From: Porphyromonadaceae bacterium UBA7572
GTDB taxonomy: Bacteria > Bacteroidota > Bacteroidia > Bacteroidales > Muribaculaceae
Direction of reading: 5' to 3'
Assembly: GCA_002476625.1 (NCBI GenBank)
Contig: DLLC01000068.1
Span: 1 to 37,707, forward strand
DNA length: 37,707 bases
In this document: positions 16,543 to 25,208 of the stretch, piece by piece
Layout: each line of letters opens with the position of its first letter
How positions within the stretch are numbered: position 1 is the first letter of the stretch
Program-made: the position numbers and the translations under genes
Notes under the pieces: model-generated
The model's database searches: none
What the model was told of the DNA's origin: nothing
The model's input: only the letters and a program-made list of their open reading frames with translations

Positions 16543-19500
16543 ATGAGACGTTTTTTTAACTATCAACTGATTTGTGTTCTGGCAGTGATGCTGTTTGGCA
16601 GCGCCACTGTGCCCACCACAGTTCAGGCCGATGTCAAGAAGAGGGCTTGGAGCGCTGCCGATGGCGCGTTCTACCTAAAGACTTCCGACGGGCTGGAGAC
16701 CTACGAGGTGGACGGCACGATCACGTTCAAAGCACAGTCGAGCGCCGGCATACCCGGTTACCGCGACTGTGGCGTGGTGTTCGCACCGAAGAACGAGGGT
16801 GACAGAATCCAAATCACTGTGAACAGTGTGGGCCTAACAGCTTCCACTAATTATCTGCTCCTGTATGACGGGGCGATTGAGAAAATTGGCTATGGTGCCT
16901 CAGACGGAAAGGACCAGACCACTTACCTGCCTGCTGGCTGGGTAAAGAAGATTGTGACCGGTTCTGAAGGTGAATCCTACACCTCTACCACCGACGATGG
17001 TAAACTGTCGTTTGGCTTCCACTCTGCAAGGGCTGGATCCGACACGGGTTTTGAGATCACCGTTACCGCCCTTCCGTCGAAAGATATGGAGTACAAGGGC
17101 GTGACCCTCGCCAGCAACGAGGCAGTGGTGAACCGTGGCTCCAAAAACCAGATGCTCATGAGCGTGGACGTGCTCACCGAAGGTGGTAAAAACGCGTTCA
17201 ATGTGGACAATCTGAAAATCTCCACCAGTGCTTTGTCTGGCTCCACCCAGGTGAGCAACGTGCGCCTCTTCAAGGGCACGAACTTCGTAGGCGATCCACT
17301 GGCAACAGTCCAGACTCTCGGCGACGACATCGCCGTGTCTGACGTGGCACTGAAGAGCGGGCACAACATATTCTCGGTGGTGGCCGACGTGCTACCTGAT
17401 GCGAAGGGCAGCATCCCAGGCCTAACCGTGACTCAACTTAAGGTGAACGGAACCGACCAGACGCTCGCAACAGCCACCTCTGCTCCTGTGGCGGTGGGTA
17501 ATGATATTCTGATGACAGCAGATCCCACCACCTTCACCATCAGCGACGACGTGAACTTCTACGATGATGGCGGCAAGGATGGTAAAATCGGCTCTAAGTT
17601 TAACGGCACCATCACATTCGTGCCAGCCACAGAAGGATATAAGATTAAGGTGGACTTCTCAAAGCTCGCCATCTTCAACACGTCCTCCACTGGCTACAAT
17701 GATGTGCTCAAATTTTACAACGGTCGCACAGCCGATGCAGAAAACTATATCACCACACTGCTGAAAGACGCCAAGGTGGTGAAATCCACTGCCGACGACG
17801 GATCTATGACCATCACCCTCTCCAGCACCACAGGCGTGCCTGCCGATGGCTGGGAAGCAGTGGTGTCGCAGTTCCTCCCCGGCGACATGACATTCAAGAG
17901 CGTGACAGCTTCCGCCGCAAGTTCTGAGTCTGTGACTGCAGGCGATAAGCAGGCACAAATGCTTGTGGTGGACGTGCTGACCGACAACCAGCTCAACCCA
18001 CTTGCTATCACTGGCTTCAACCTCGCGTCGAAAGATGTGAAGAATATTGAGAAGGTGAGCGTTTACAGCCTCGGCGAAACTCCTACGTTCAGCACTGGCC
18101 GTCTCTTTGGCGAAACTGGCGTGACAGGTGGCAATATCGCTGTGGCTGGTGAAGCCAGCCTCGCAGAAGGCCACAACTATTTTGCAGTGGTGGCAGATGT
18201 GAAGGCTTCCGCTGAAAATGGCGAAATCATAGCGTTGAGCCTCACTGACGCCACTGTGGCAGGCGAGGCAAAAGCTGCCGGCACAGAAGTGGAGGCACAG
18301 CGCACTGTTAATAATGTGTGCCGTGCCACAGCGGGCACTCACAGCCACACCATCTATGGCGCTTGGAAATTCACCGACACAAAGGCCTCTTCTTACTCTG
18401 ACAAGTATGAGGCGCAGATGGCCGACTACATCGTCACCTTCACTCCAGGTGAAGAAGGACTGCAGGCTCAGATAGATTTCAGCAAATTCGATCTCTATTA
18501 TAGCAGCAGCAGTTATTATGGCGTGAAATCTGTGTTTGAGGTGTATAGCGGAAGCACCGTGAGCGCCGACAATCTGCTTTGGAAGCTCGACAACGCTGCC
18601 GATGCTGCTAAGGGACCAGGCAAGACGCTCCGCTCAACCGCAGCCGATGGCGCTATCACCATCAAGTTTAATCCTAACACCTCAACCTCTGGCTACACTG
18701 GCACCGGTTGGGAAGCAACCGTGACTCCGTTCAAGAACCACGACATGACCATTGACAGCGTGGAAGTGAACCAGACAAGCACCGACATCGTGCCTGTGGG
18801 CAGCGCGGACGCTGACATTATCAACTTCGTGGTGAACACCTCTGGCTCTCTCTCTAAGGCTACAGTGAAAGAAGTGAACCTCGACCTCAAGGGCTGTGAG
18901 CAAGCCGTGAGCAAGGTGAGCGTATATTACAGCGACAAGGAAGATGCCGCTACCGCTGTGGCGTTCGGTAATGTGGAGAATCCCGCAGCTACCGTGAATG
19001 TGACAGGCGAGCGAGAACTCGCTGAAGGCAAGAACTACTTCTGGGTGAAGTATGGAGTGAAGAACTCTGCCGTGTCGGGCACCCAGCTCGACGCTAAACT
19101 TGTAAGCATCAAGACCGCCGACGGCAAAACTATGGCGGTGGCTAATGGCGATCCAGAAGGCACACGTGAGGCACAGAACATCGTGAACATGGCGCCCGAC
19201 ACAACTGTCATCACCATCGTGAACCCAACCATGTTCTACGACGACGGCGGCAAGGACGGGCCTGTGACCGTGAAGTTCAGCGGTGTCACCATCTTCAAGC
19301 CTGGCAAGGATGGATGTGCAATCAAACTTGAAACCAACAAATTCTCCACTGGCTCCGGCAAGGTTTACATCTACGATGGTGAGGGCGTGGACGATGCCAG
19401 CCTCGTTGGTTCTTACAATTATGTATCTGCTCCCCCAACCTATATCTCGAAGGCCGCAGATGGCGCTCTGACCATCAAGTTCGACGGCCCGACCTCTACC

Positions 19501-22500
19501 TACACCTCTTATGACGGCTTTGAGATGCAGGTGTCGCTCCACGAGCTCACCCCATTCGTCGTGGACAAGGTGGAAACTACCGCTCCACGCACCGATGCCG
19601 TGACCCGTGGCGCAAGCGGCGCTCCTATGCAGCAAATTGCCGTGACCGTGGGTGGCGACCGTGGCACGCTCAAGCTCAACAACTTCTCGTTCAAGGCTGA
19701 GGGCACAACCAATGCGGCCGACATCACTGGCGCGCGCCTCTATTATACAGCCAAGGGCACCGCATTCAGCACCAATAACTGTGTGGCCACACTGAGCAGC
19801 GTCTCCGCTACTGAAACCAACACGTTTGTGGCTGAAAAGGACATTGAAATCACTGATTTTGGCACCTACCACTTCTGGCTCACCTACGATGTGGCAGCAG
19901 AAGCACAAGCTGGCAACACCGTGGCTGCACAGGTGACGGCACTCACCGTGGACGGCACCAGCGTGGCTGCCACTGGCAACGCCGCTACCCGCGCCATCAA
20001 GGCCGGCATGAAGGGCACTTACACCATTGGCGCATCAGCCACTGCCAACTATGCCTCTTTCGCCGCCGCTACCGCAGCACTGAAAGAGAATGGCGTGGAA
20101 GGCCCAGTGACTATGCAGATTGAAAACGGCACTTACGCCGAGAAAGTTCGCCTCGTGCAGGTGGATGGCGTGAGCGAGACCAACACTATCACCTTCGAGA
20201 GCCAAAGCGGCAACCGTGAGGATGTGGTGATCACTGGCGGAAGCTATTCCGATCCTGCATATGGCGAGCACAAGGAAGGCGCGTTCTTCATCGACAGCAC
20301 CTCTTACGTGACAGTGAAGAACCTCTCGGTGATTCCTGCGAGCCAGACCTTCCCAAGCGCAGTGCACATCTACAACCAGAGCCGCCACGTGACTATCGAC
20401 AATGTGGCAGTGAAGGCCGACCCGGTGACCGGTTCATCTGTGTACAATGGTATGCGACTGATCTACACCGAGGCTAAGGATGAAGACGGCAAGAACAACG
20501 ATTTCTTCACTGTTCAGAACTGCGACCTGTATGGTGGTCACATCGCTCTTTACCTGGGTGGTACATCCACTGTGAAGTACACCCGCGAACAAGGCTTGAA
20601 GGCTATCGGCAACAATATCGCAGAGTCGGGCAGTAAGGGTATCTATGTGACCGATGAAGACGATATGCTCATTGAAGGCAACGTGATAGCCCAAAGCACT
20701 ACTGAGAAAACTGGTTACTATGGTATAGACCTGTTCCGAGTGCGTGGCAATTCTGTGATCCGTAACAACAAAATCACCAACAGCCAGACAAGCTACAGCG
20801 GCGGTATCCAGCTTCGCACCATCTGCTACGGCAGCGTGGAGAATCCTATTCTTGTTTACAACAATAGCATCAGCATCACCGCCTCGCCCAACTCAAGCTC
20901 TTCTTGCATTGAGATTTCAGCCGACAGCAAGAATATTCACGCATACTACAACACTGCGCGAATTGCCGGTAAGGCTGGCTACTGCTACTACACTGCACGT
21001 GCGCGCAGCGACGAGGCGTTCACCAACGTTGTGCTGAAGAACAACTTGCTGCAAAACTTGACCACTTCCGGTCCTGTGATGTTTGTGTACGGGAATGAAT
21101 ACATTAAGCGTATGACTATCAGCCATAACGCTATGTACGATGCCAGTGGCTTGATTATGCCATCTACCGACATGGATGCTTTCAATGCCCTTGTAGGCGA
21201 CCAGACCAACGTTGCTGACTCTGCAGAATTTGTGAGCGATACGGATCTCCAGCTCCGCAGTGCAGGCAAGCTCCAGGCTGGTGTGCCTATCGATGGCATT
21301 ACCACCGACATCAAGGGCGTGACCCGCAGCACCGAGCATCCTACCATTGGTGCCTATGAATATAAGAAAATCACCGTAGAGAATCCTGAAATCGCACAAG
21401 GCTACCCTGTGGTGGCTGGCGTGGCTGAAACTTCTGCCACCGTCAAGACCAAATGGAACGTGAGCGGAAAGCTCTATGCCAAGGTGGAGAAAGTGGTAGA
21501 GCAAAGTGAGAGCGCACCAGCACGCAAGGCTGCGCGCTTGCCTAAGAGGGTGGTTTCTGCCGACGACCTGTTGAGCACCACTGCGGTGAGCGTGAATGCA
21601 GCCGAGGAGACCAGCACCGTGTTCAGCGGCCTTGAGTCGGGCAGCAAGTATCGTGCTTACTTCTTGCTTGAAAGTGCTTACGATGGCGCCAAGAGCGAAG
21701 TTGTGACTTCCGACGAGTTCACCACTCTCCGTCACTTCGATCCTCTTGCCATCACAATGAACAACCCTATCGCACGCATCGAGGAAGGTGGCAACGCCAC
21801 ACTCTCCGCATCTGTGGAAGGCGGTGAAGATCCTTACACTTATGAGTGGCGCGACCAGATGAACCAAGTGGTTTCCAACGAGGCCACTGTGGCAGTAAGC
21901 CCTGCCTACACTTATGGCTACAAGCTCACCGTGAAGAGCAACGACGGACAGACTGCCACTGCAAAAACTTCCGTGTATGTGACTGGTGATGCTGTGACTG
22001 CAACATTCGACGACAATTACCTGGCTGAAAACAGCCACTTCGCTGGCGACAACGAGGAAGACAAGTTCTTCAGCGGATCATACGCCTTCAACGTGGCCGA
22101 CATGGGTGGCTGGTGGTATGGCTATGCTTTGAGCAACAGCACTTCCACCGCATTCAACAGCCTCGACGATCAGTTCAACTCTTCTGTTGGCTCTGGCGTG
22201 GACGGCTCAAGCAACTACTGTGTGGCTTACCCGAGCGGCACAAGCGTAGAGGTGACCAACAAGGAAGAAGGCGACAGCATTTCTGGCGCATTCATCACCA
22301 ACAACGCTTATGCTGTAAGCAGTATGACCAAAGGCGACAGCTTCGCTCACAAGTTTGCCAAGGGCGACTGGTTCAAGCTCACAGCTGAAGGCACAGCAGC
22401 CGATGGCACCACCAAGAGTGTGGACTTCTACCTCGCCGACTTCCGCAGTGAGAATGAGGCCGACCACTATATGCTCACCAGTTGGCAGTGGTTCGACTTG

Positions 22501-23073
22501 CGCTCGCTCGGCAAGGTGACCGGTGTCACGTTTAAGTTTGCAAGTAGCGATAATGGCAAGTATGGCATGAACACTCCAGCTTACTTGTGCATCGACAACC
22601 TGAACGGCATTCGTCCAGAAACTGAGGCCGAGCGCACCGTTCGTGTGGGCGACACCAACATTGCCCTCTCCGATCTCTTCAGCCTTGAAAGCGACGGATC
22701 TTCCGTAAGCTATGCCGTAGAGGAGGTTTCAACCAAGGGTAATATCACTGCCACCGTAGATGGCGAGGCTCTCAGCGTGAACGCTGTGGCTGGCGCTGAA
22801 AAGGTGGTTGTGGTGAGCGCAACCCAGAAGGGCAAGACTCAATACGTGCGCCTCACTATCACCGTGGACGGCACCACCTATATTGGTGATGTGGCAGGCC
22901 AAGGCGTGAATGTGGCCGTAAGCGGCAACACTATCAAGGTGAATGGCGCTAAGAGCGTGCGCGTGTTCAGCACTACTGGCGCCCTGGTGGGCACGGGCAA
23001 TGACATTGACGTTGTGCCAGGCGTTTACCTCGTAGTAGCCGACGGTGCTACCCACAAGGTGGTCGTGAAATGA
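16543..23073 (+). CDS. Giant secreted multidomain protein, riboswitch-controlled, with DUF4465-like domain
   Basis: A 2176-residue protein. The signal peptide ends near VQA-D30. Four tandem units follow (about 40-326, 331-590, 598-886, 890-1155). Each is a CUB-like beta-sandwich (motif FYDDGGKDG in units 2 and 4, and x-DGFE/GWEA-x-V near the end) plus a domain resembling the N-terminal domain of BNR sialidases, with the hallmark L-x-E-G-x-N-Y-F-x-V. No sialidase catalytic domain is present. Next come a right-handed beta-helix (about 1159-1610, repeats such as VTVKNLSVIP, VTIDNVAVKA), a fibronectin-like and a PKD/SprB-like domain (about 1612-1815), a DUF4465-like domain (about 1815-2022, with WWYGYALSNST, DDQFNSSVGSGVDGSSNYCV and YLCIDNLNG), and a C-terminal region ending in VRVFSTTGAL..PGVYLVVADGATHKVVVK, like a type IX secretion signal. 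I infer a cell-surface protein that captures B12 or adheres to a substrate when B12 is scarce. The function of the repeats is unknown. Confidence 0.85.
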   Translation: MRRFFNYQLICVLAVMLFGSATVPTTVQADVKKRAWSAADGAFYLKTSDGLETYEVDGTITFKAQSSAGIPGYRDCGVVFAPKNEGDRIQITVNSVGLTASTNYLLLYDGAIEKIGYGASDGKDQTTYLPAGWVKKIVTGSEGESYTSTTDDGKLSFGFHSARAGSDTGFEITVTALPSKDMEYKGVTLASNEAVVNRGSKNQMLMSVDVLTEGGKNAFNVDNLKISTSALSGSTQVSNVRLFKGTNFVGDPLATVQTLGDDIAVSDVALKSGHNIFSVVADVLPDAKGSIPGLTVTQLKVNGTDQTLATATSAPVAVGNDILMTADPTTFTISDDVNFYDDGGKDGKIGSKFNGTITFVPATEGYKIKVDFSKLAIFNTSSTGYNDVLKFYNGRTADAENYITTLLKDAKVVKSTADDGSMTITLSSTTGVPADGWEAVVSQFLPGDMTFKSVTASAASSESVTAGDKQAQMLVVDVLTDNQLNPLAITGFNLASKDVKNIEKVSVYSLGETPTFSTGRLFGETGVTGGNIAVAGEASLAEGHNYFAVVADVKASAENGEIIALSLTDATVAGEAKAAGTEVEAQRTVNNVCRATAGTHSHTIYGAWKFTDTKASSYSDKYEAQMADYIVTFTPGEEGLQAQIDFSKFDLYYSSSSYYGVKSVFEVYSGSTVSADNLLWKLDNAADAAKGPGKTLRSTAADGAITIKFNPNTSTSGYTGTGWEATVTPFKNHDMTIDSVEVNQTSTDIVPVGSADADIINFVVNTSGSLSKATVKEVNLDLKGCEQAVSKVSVYYSDKEDAATAVAFGNVENPAATVNVTGERELAEGKNYFWVKYGVKNSAVSGTQLDAKLVSIKTADGKTMAVANGDPEGTREAQNIVNMAPDTTVITIVNPTMFYDDGGKDGPVTVKFSGVTIFKPGKDGCAIKLETNKFSTGSGKVYIYDGEGVDDASLVGSYNYVSAPPTYISKAADGALTIKFDGPTSTYTSYDGFEMQVSLHELTPFVVDKVETTAPRTDAVTRGASGAPMQQIAVTVGGDRGTLKLNNFSFKAEGTTNAADITGARLYYTAKGTAFSTNNCVATLSSVSATETNTFVAEKDIEITDFGTYHFWLTYDVAAEAQAGNTVAAQVTALTVDGTSVAATGNAATRAIKAGMKGTYTIGASATANYASFAAATAALKENGVEGPVTMQIENGTYAEKVRLVQVDGVSETNTITFESQSGNREDVVITGGSYSDPAYGEHKEGAFFIDSTSYVTVKNLSVIPASQTFPSAVHIYNQSRHVTIDNVAVKADPVTGSSVYNGMRLIYTEAKDEDGKNNDFFTVQNCDLYGGHIALYLGGTSTVKYTREQGLKAIGNNIAESGSKGIYVTDEDDMLIEGNVIAQSTTEKTGYYGIDLFRVRGNSVIRNNKITNSQTSYSGGIQLRTICYGSVENPILVYNNSISITASPNSSSSCIEISADSKNIHAYYNTARIAGKAGYCYYTARARSDEAFTNVVLKNNLLQNLTTSGPVMFVYGNEYIKRMTISHNAMYDASGLIMPSTDMDAFNALVGDQTNVADSAEFVSDTDLQLRSAGKLQAGVPIDGITTDIKGVTRSTEHPTIGAYEYKKITVENPEIAQGYPVVAGVAETSATVKTKWNVSGKLYAKVEKVVEQSESAPARKAARLPKRVVSADDLLSTTAVSVNAAEETSTVFSGLESGSKYRAYFLLESAYDGAKSEVVTSDEFTTLRHFDPLAITMNNPIARIEEGGNATLSASVEGGEDPYTYEWRDQMNQVVSNEATVAVSPAYTYGYKLTVKSNDGQTATAKTSVYVTGDAVTATFDDNYLAENSHFAGDNEEDKFFSGSYAFNVADMGGWWYGYALSNSTSTAFNSLDDQFNSSVGSGVDGSSNYCVAYPSGTSVEVTNKEEGDSISGAFITNNAYAVSSMTKGDSFAHKFAKGDWFKLTAEGTAADGTTKSVDFYLADFRSENEADHYMLTSWQWFDLRSLGKVTGVTFKFASSDNGKYGMNTPAYLCIDNLNGIRPETEAERTVRVGDTNIALSDLFSLESDGSSVSYAVEEVSTKGNITATVDGEALSVNAVAGAEKVVVVSATQKGKTQYVRLTITVDGTTYIGDVAGQGVNVAVSGNTIKVNGAKSVRVFSTTGALVGTGNDIDVVPGVYLVVADGATHKVVVK

Positions 23074-23138
23074 GAAATTCTTTGATTGGCTAAATTAGCC
23101 GATTGAGGAGTCTTTTGAAATTCCTTTTATATACAGGA

Positions 23139-23173
23139 GCGCCACGGAGGAAACTTCGTGGCGCCCTTTTTTT
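23139..23173 (+). terminator. Strong terminator of the giant surface protein gene
   Basis: An 11-bp stem (23139-23149 with 23154-23164, one G-T pair) closed by a GAAA tetraloop, then seven T at 23167-23173. It lies 65 nt after the stop codon. Confidence 0.92.
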
Positions 23174-23187
23174 ACATACTGCAAATG

Positions 23188-23218
23188 TTGGCGGTTTGGC
23201 GCGTAATCACTATTTTTG
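23188..23218 (+). promoter_or_regulatory. Promoter of the small lipoprotein gene
   Basis: TTG (23188-23190), 20-nt spacer, TATTTTTG (23211-23218): an excellent fit to the Bacteroidetes promoter. It begins 15 nt after the preceding terminator, and the ATG is 25 nt downstream. Confidence 0.75.
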
Positions 23219-23242
23219 CAAGGAAATAAAAGAAAAGAAGAT

Positions 23243-23641
23243 ATGAAAAAATTGTTAGGATTTGCCCTGCTGATGATTATGAGCATAATGATAGTGGCGT
23301 GTACCGACGATGCCGACCGCCGCCGTGTGTATGTGGTGAACAACACCCAAGACACCTTGGTGCTTTATCTGCAAAGCGGTCAAAAGTATTCAGATGTGCA
23401 TTCTGACTTCAACACCGTTTTCCCTCCTTCGAAAACGGTGGAGATGCCGTTTTTCGTGCCTTTCAACGGATTGCCCTCCTACCCCTTCGACGAGGACCAT
23501 GAAAAGGTGGTGTTCAAGACGCAGCATGGCGCAAAGACGGTGAATAAAGACTATCACAACGGGAAAAGCTTCGTATATGGCAAGCGTGAAGGCGTGGAGG
23601 GCTACTTCTACGTGGTGGAAGAGTCCGACATCCAGAAGTGA
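23243..23641 (+). CDS. Small lipoprotein of unknown function
   Basis: A 132-residue protein starting at MKKLLGFALL; an ATG 27 bases earlier overlaps the promoter region and is not used. The lipobox IVAC places lipidated Cys20 before TDDADRRR. The mature part begins RRVYVVNNTQDTLVLYL, a beta-rich pattern, and has no motif that I recognise. It has its own promoter and terminator, so it is a single-gene unit. I cannot assign a role beyond an envelope lipoprotein. Confidence 0.7.
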   Translation: MKKLLGFALLMIMSIMIVACTDDADRRRVYVVNNTQDTLVLYLQSGQKYSDVHSDFNTVFPPSKTVEMPFFVPFNGLPSYPFDEDHEKVVFKTQHGAKTVNKDYHNGKSFVYGKREGVEGYFYVVEESDIQK

Positions 23642-23692
23642 GTGCCCATTTAGGTGAAGTCTGCAATCACGAGCTTTTGCCGGCCGTATAAA

Positions 23693-23728
23693 TAAATAGG
23701 GGTGAAGCGTTTGCTTCACCCCTATTTA
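23693..23728 (+). terminator. Terminator of the small lipoprotein gene
   Basis: A perfect 16-bp inverted repeat (23693-23708 with 23713-23728) with a GTTT loop. The outer four pairs are A-T, and the T-rich arm provides the U tract. Confidence 0.8.
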
Positions 23729-23816
23729 TATCTCGACTGGTTTTCAATTGTACCCATTTTTTTGTAGGCTCTGAATATTCTGAAAAAATATCTACTTTAA
23801 TATGGTGGGGTAGCAA

Positions 23817-23852
23817 AAAAAGAAGAAGTTCACTTTTGAACTTCTTCTTTTT
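23817..23852 (-). terminator. Terminator of tRNA-Val (bidirectional)
   Basis: A perfect 16-bp inverted repeat (23817-23832 with 23837-23852) with a 4-nt loop. The arms end in A/T runs on both strands, so it can stop transcripts from either side. It lies 2 nt after the tRNA 3' end on the minus strand. Confidence 0.85.
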
Positions 23853-23854
23853 GG

Positions 23855-23929
23855 TAGAGACGAAGGGATTCGAACCCTTGACCTCTGCAATGTGACTGCA
23901 GCGCTCTAAACCAGCTGGGCTACGCCTCT
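23855..23929 (-). tRNA. tRNA-Val (anticodon CAC)
   Basis: A 75-nt cloverleaf on the minus strand: acceptor AGAGGCG pairs with CGTCTCT (one G-T), discriminator A, anticodon stem CTGCA/TGCAG perfect, loop GTCACAT with U33 and anticodon CAC reading GUG, and T arm AAGGG-TTCGAAT-CCCTT perfect. The D stem GCCC/GAGC has one mismatch. No CCA is encoded. Confidence 0.9.
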
Positions 23930-23947
23930 GTTTTGCTTTTAGCACTG

Positions 23948-23977
23948 CAAAAGTAGTAAAAGTTTGCGACTTGGCAA
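23948..23977 (-). promoter_or_regulatory. Promoter of tRNA-Val
   Basis: Minus-strand TTG (23975-23977), 19-nt spacer, TACTTTTG (23948-23955), 18 nt before the tRNA 5' end. Confidence 0.7.
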
Positions 23978-24014
23978 TACCCAAAGGCTTTTATTTTTCT
24001 AAAATTTAATTTTT

Positions 24015-24824
24015 TTAGCGTTTTTCTTCGCTGAAAGGTGGGGGTGTGGTGCGTGATTGCATCTGGTCAATGGCTTCGCAAAATGTGGCCACGTCGCGGG
24101 CTTCTTCATCGAGGCGCTCGGCATAGTTGAGCCTCTGTTGGCAGAAACGGTGCATCCACAAGCAGAAAATCACGAGAGGAATGTAGCTGATGATGGAGAG
24201 AAGTTCGTGTTCGGCGCCCACCATAAGGATGGAGTCGTAGATGCCGTGGGTGAGTATGGGTGCCATCAACACGAGTGACCGGTATTTTCGGTATTGGATA
24301 GGGTAGAAGTGCACCAGAGAGTAGAAGAATCCCATCAGCACTGCAAAAATATAATGCCCAGGCACGGCAAGCAGACTTCTGACGATGGCAGTGGCTTGCC
24401 ACTGCTCTCCGCCATAGAACACATACAGCACGTTTTCGAACCCTGCGAAGCCCATGCCTACGCACACGGCATACACGATGCCGTCAAACGCCTCGTCGAA
24501 TACTCCGTCCTCAGCGCATTTGCGGAGCAAGAGCCAAAGCATGAGCAGTTTCATGGACTCTTCAGGAATAGCCGCTCCCACAAAGGCAGTGAACACACCC
24601 CTGAAAAATGGCAGTGAAGCGATCATTCCATAATCGGAACTATATAGCAGGCCCTCCAGCGTCATGGAAAGAGGCACCGACAGCAGGGCGGAAATCAGTC
24701 CGTATGTCAGCGCCTGAACGATGCGCATGGCAGGCTCAGGGTGCTTGCGGTCACGGAATAGAACGTAGCCTACCAGCAGTGCCGCCGGCAGAAGGCTGCA
24801 AAAAAGCATTATAAGTGTTTCCAT
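24015..24824 (-). CDS. PrsW-family intramembrane metalloprotease
   Basis: A 269-residue integral membrane protein with about eight hydrophobic segments. The family motifs are present: AAIPEESMKLL with the paired Glu, a helix ending in FAGFENVLYVF, PGHYIFAVLMG, and THGIYDSILM, the last two supplying His ligands. PrsW of Bacillus cleaves anti-sigma factor RsiW at site 1; here no anti-sigma gene is adjacent, so the target is unknown. I chose METLIMLF at 24824 because it leads directly into the first membrane helix. An upstream in-frame ATG at 24998 would add 58 basic residues unlike the family and would run up to the tRNA-Asp promoter. Confidence 0.85.
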   Translation of the reverse strand: METLIMLFCSLLPAALLVGYVLFRDRKHPEPAMRIVQALTYGLISALLSVPLSMTLEGLLYSSDYGMIASLPFFRGVFTAFVGAAIPEESMKLLMLWLLLRKCAEDGVFDEAFDGIVYAVCVGMGFAGFENVLYVFYGGEQWQATAIVRSLLAVPGHYIFAVLMGFFYSLVHFYPIQYRKYRSLVLMAPILTHGIYDSILMVGAEHELLSIISYIPLVIFCLWMHRFCQQRLNYAERLDEEARDVATFCEAIDQMQSRTTPPPFSEEKR

Positions 24825-24868
24825 TATCTCGTGTTTTTTTCTTTTGAATCTATCTTTGGCTTGTGCCA

Positions 24869-24876
24869 CAAATTTA
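24869..24876 (-). promoter_or_regulatory. Candidate -7 box for the PrsW-family gene
   Basis: Minus-strand TAAATTTG matches TAnnTTTG, 45 nt before the ATG at 24824, which also supports the shorter start. No -33 element is evident. Between here and the tRNA-Asp promoter I see nothing else. Confidence 0.45.
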
Positions 24877-24991
24877 CACAAAAGGCTTGATGCGCATGGC
24901 ATTCTGTACCGCTTTTTTCGTGTGCGTGACCATACTTCGCAGCCACAGAAACCGATATAATTCACTTTTTTTGAAAAAAAGGCGCGAAAAG

Positions 24992-25024
24992 TTTGCAAGA
25001 TAGGGAAGTTTTGCCGTATCTTTG
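24992..25024 (+). promoter_or_regulatory. Promoter of tRNA-Asp
   Basis: TTTG (24992-24995), 21-nt spacer, TATCTTTG (25017-25024): a full match to the Bacteroidetes consensus, 17 nt before the tRNA. Confidence 0.8.
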
Positions 25025-25041
25025 CATCGCTAAAACAAACT

Positions 25042-25115
25042 GGTGCGTTAGTTCAGTTGGTTAGAATGCCTGCCTGTCACGCAGGAGGTCGCTGGTTCGA
25101 GTCCTGTACGCACCG
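25042..25115 (+). tRNA. tRNA-Asp (anticodon GTC)
   Basis: A 74-nt cloverleaf: acceptor GGTGCGT/ACGCACC perfect, anticodon stem CCTGC/GCAGG perfect, loop CTGTCAC with anticodon GTC, and discriminator G73 as expected for Asp. The T stem GCTGG/CCTGT has a G-T and a T-T mismatch at the third pair. No CCA is encoded. Confidence 0.95.
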
Positions 25116-25128
25116 CTTAAAATAGCAA

Positions 25129-25165
25129 GAAAGCAGCAAGCCGATGCTTGTTGCTTTCCTTTTTT
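25129..25165 (+). terminator. Terminator of tRNA-Asp
   Basis: A 13-bp stem (25129-25141 with 25146-25158, one G-T pair), loop CGAT, then a C and six T (25160-25165), 13 nt after the tRNA. Confidence 0.92.
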
Positions 25166-25208
25166 AGTAACCCCGAGGGGAAATGATTCTTAAAACACGA
25201 TATTCTTC

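Noticed and set aside
18682..19908. 408-codon open frame antisense to the giant surface protein gene
   Set aside because: Rich in His, Cys and Val with no domain, signal or start context. It mirrors the codon bias of the repetitive gene on the other strand, which has a full domain architecture and a riboswitch.
20917..22038. 373-codon open frame antisense to the beta-helix and Ig-like region
   Set aside because: Same reason: biased composition and no recognisable fold. It is a shadow of the plus-strand gene.
13401..23073. Barrel receptor and giant protein as one B12 operon
   Set aside because: A strong terminator (15898-15932), a separate -7 box and the riboswitch lie between them, so they are separate transcripts.
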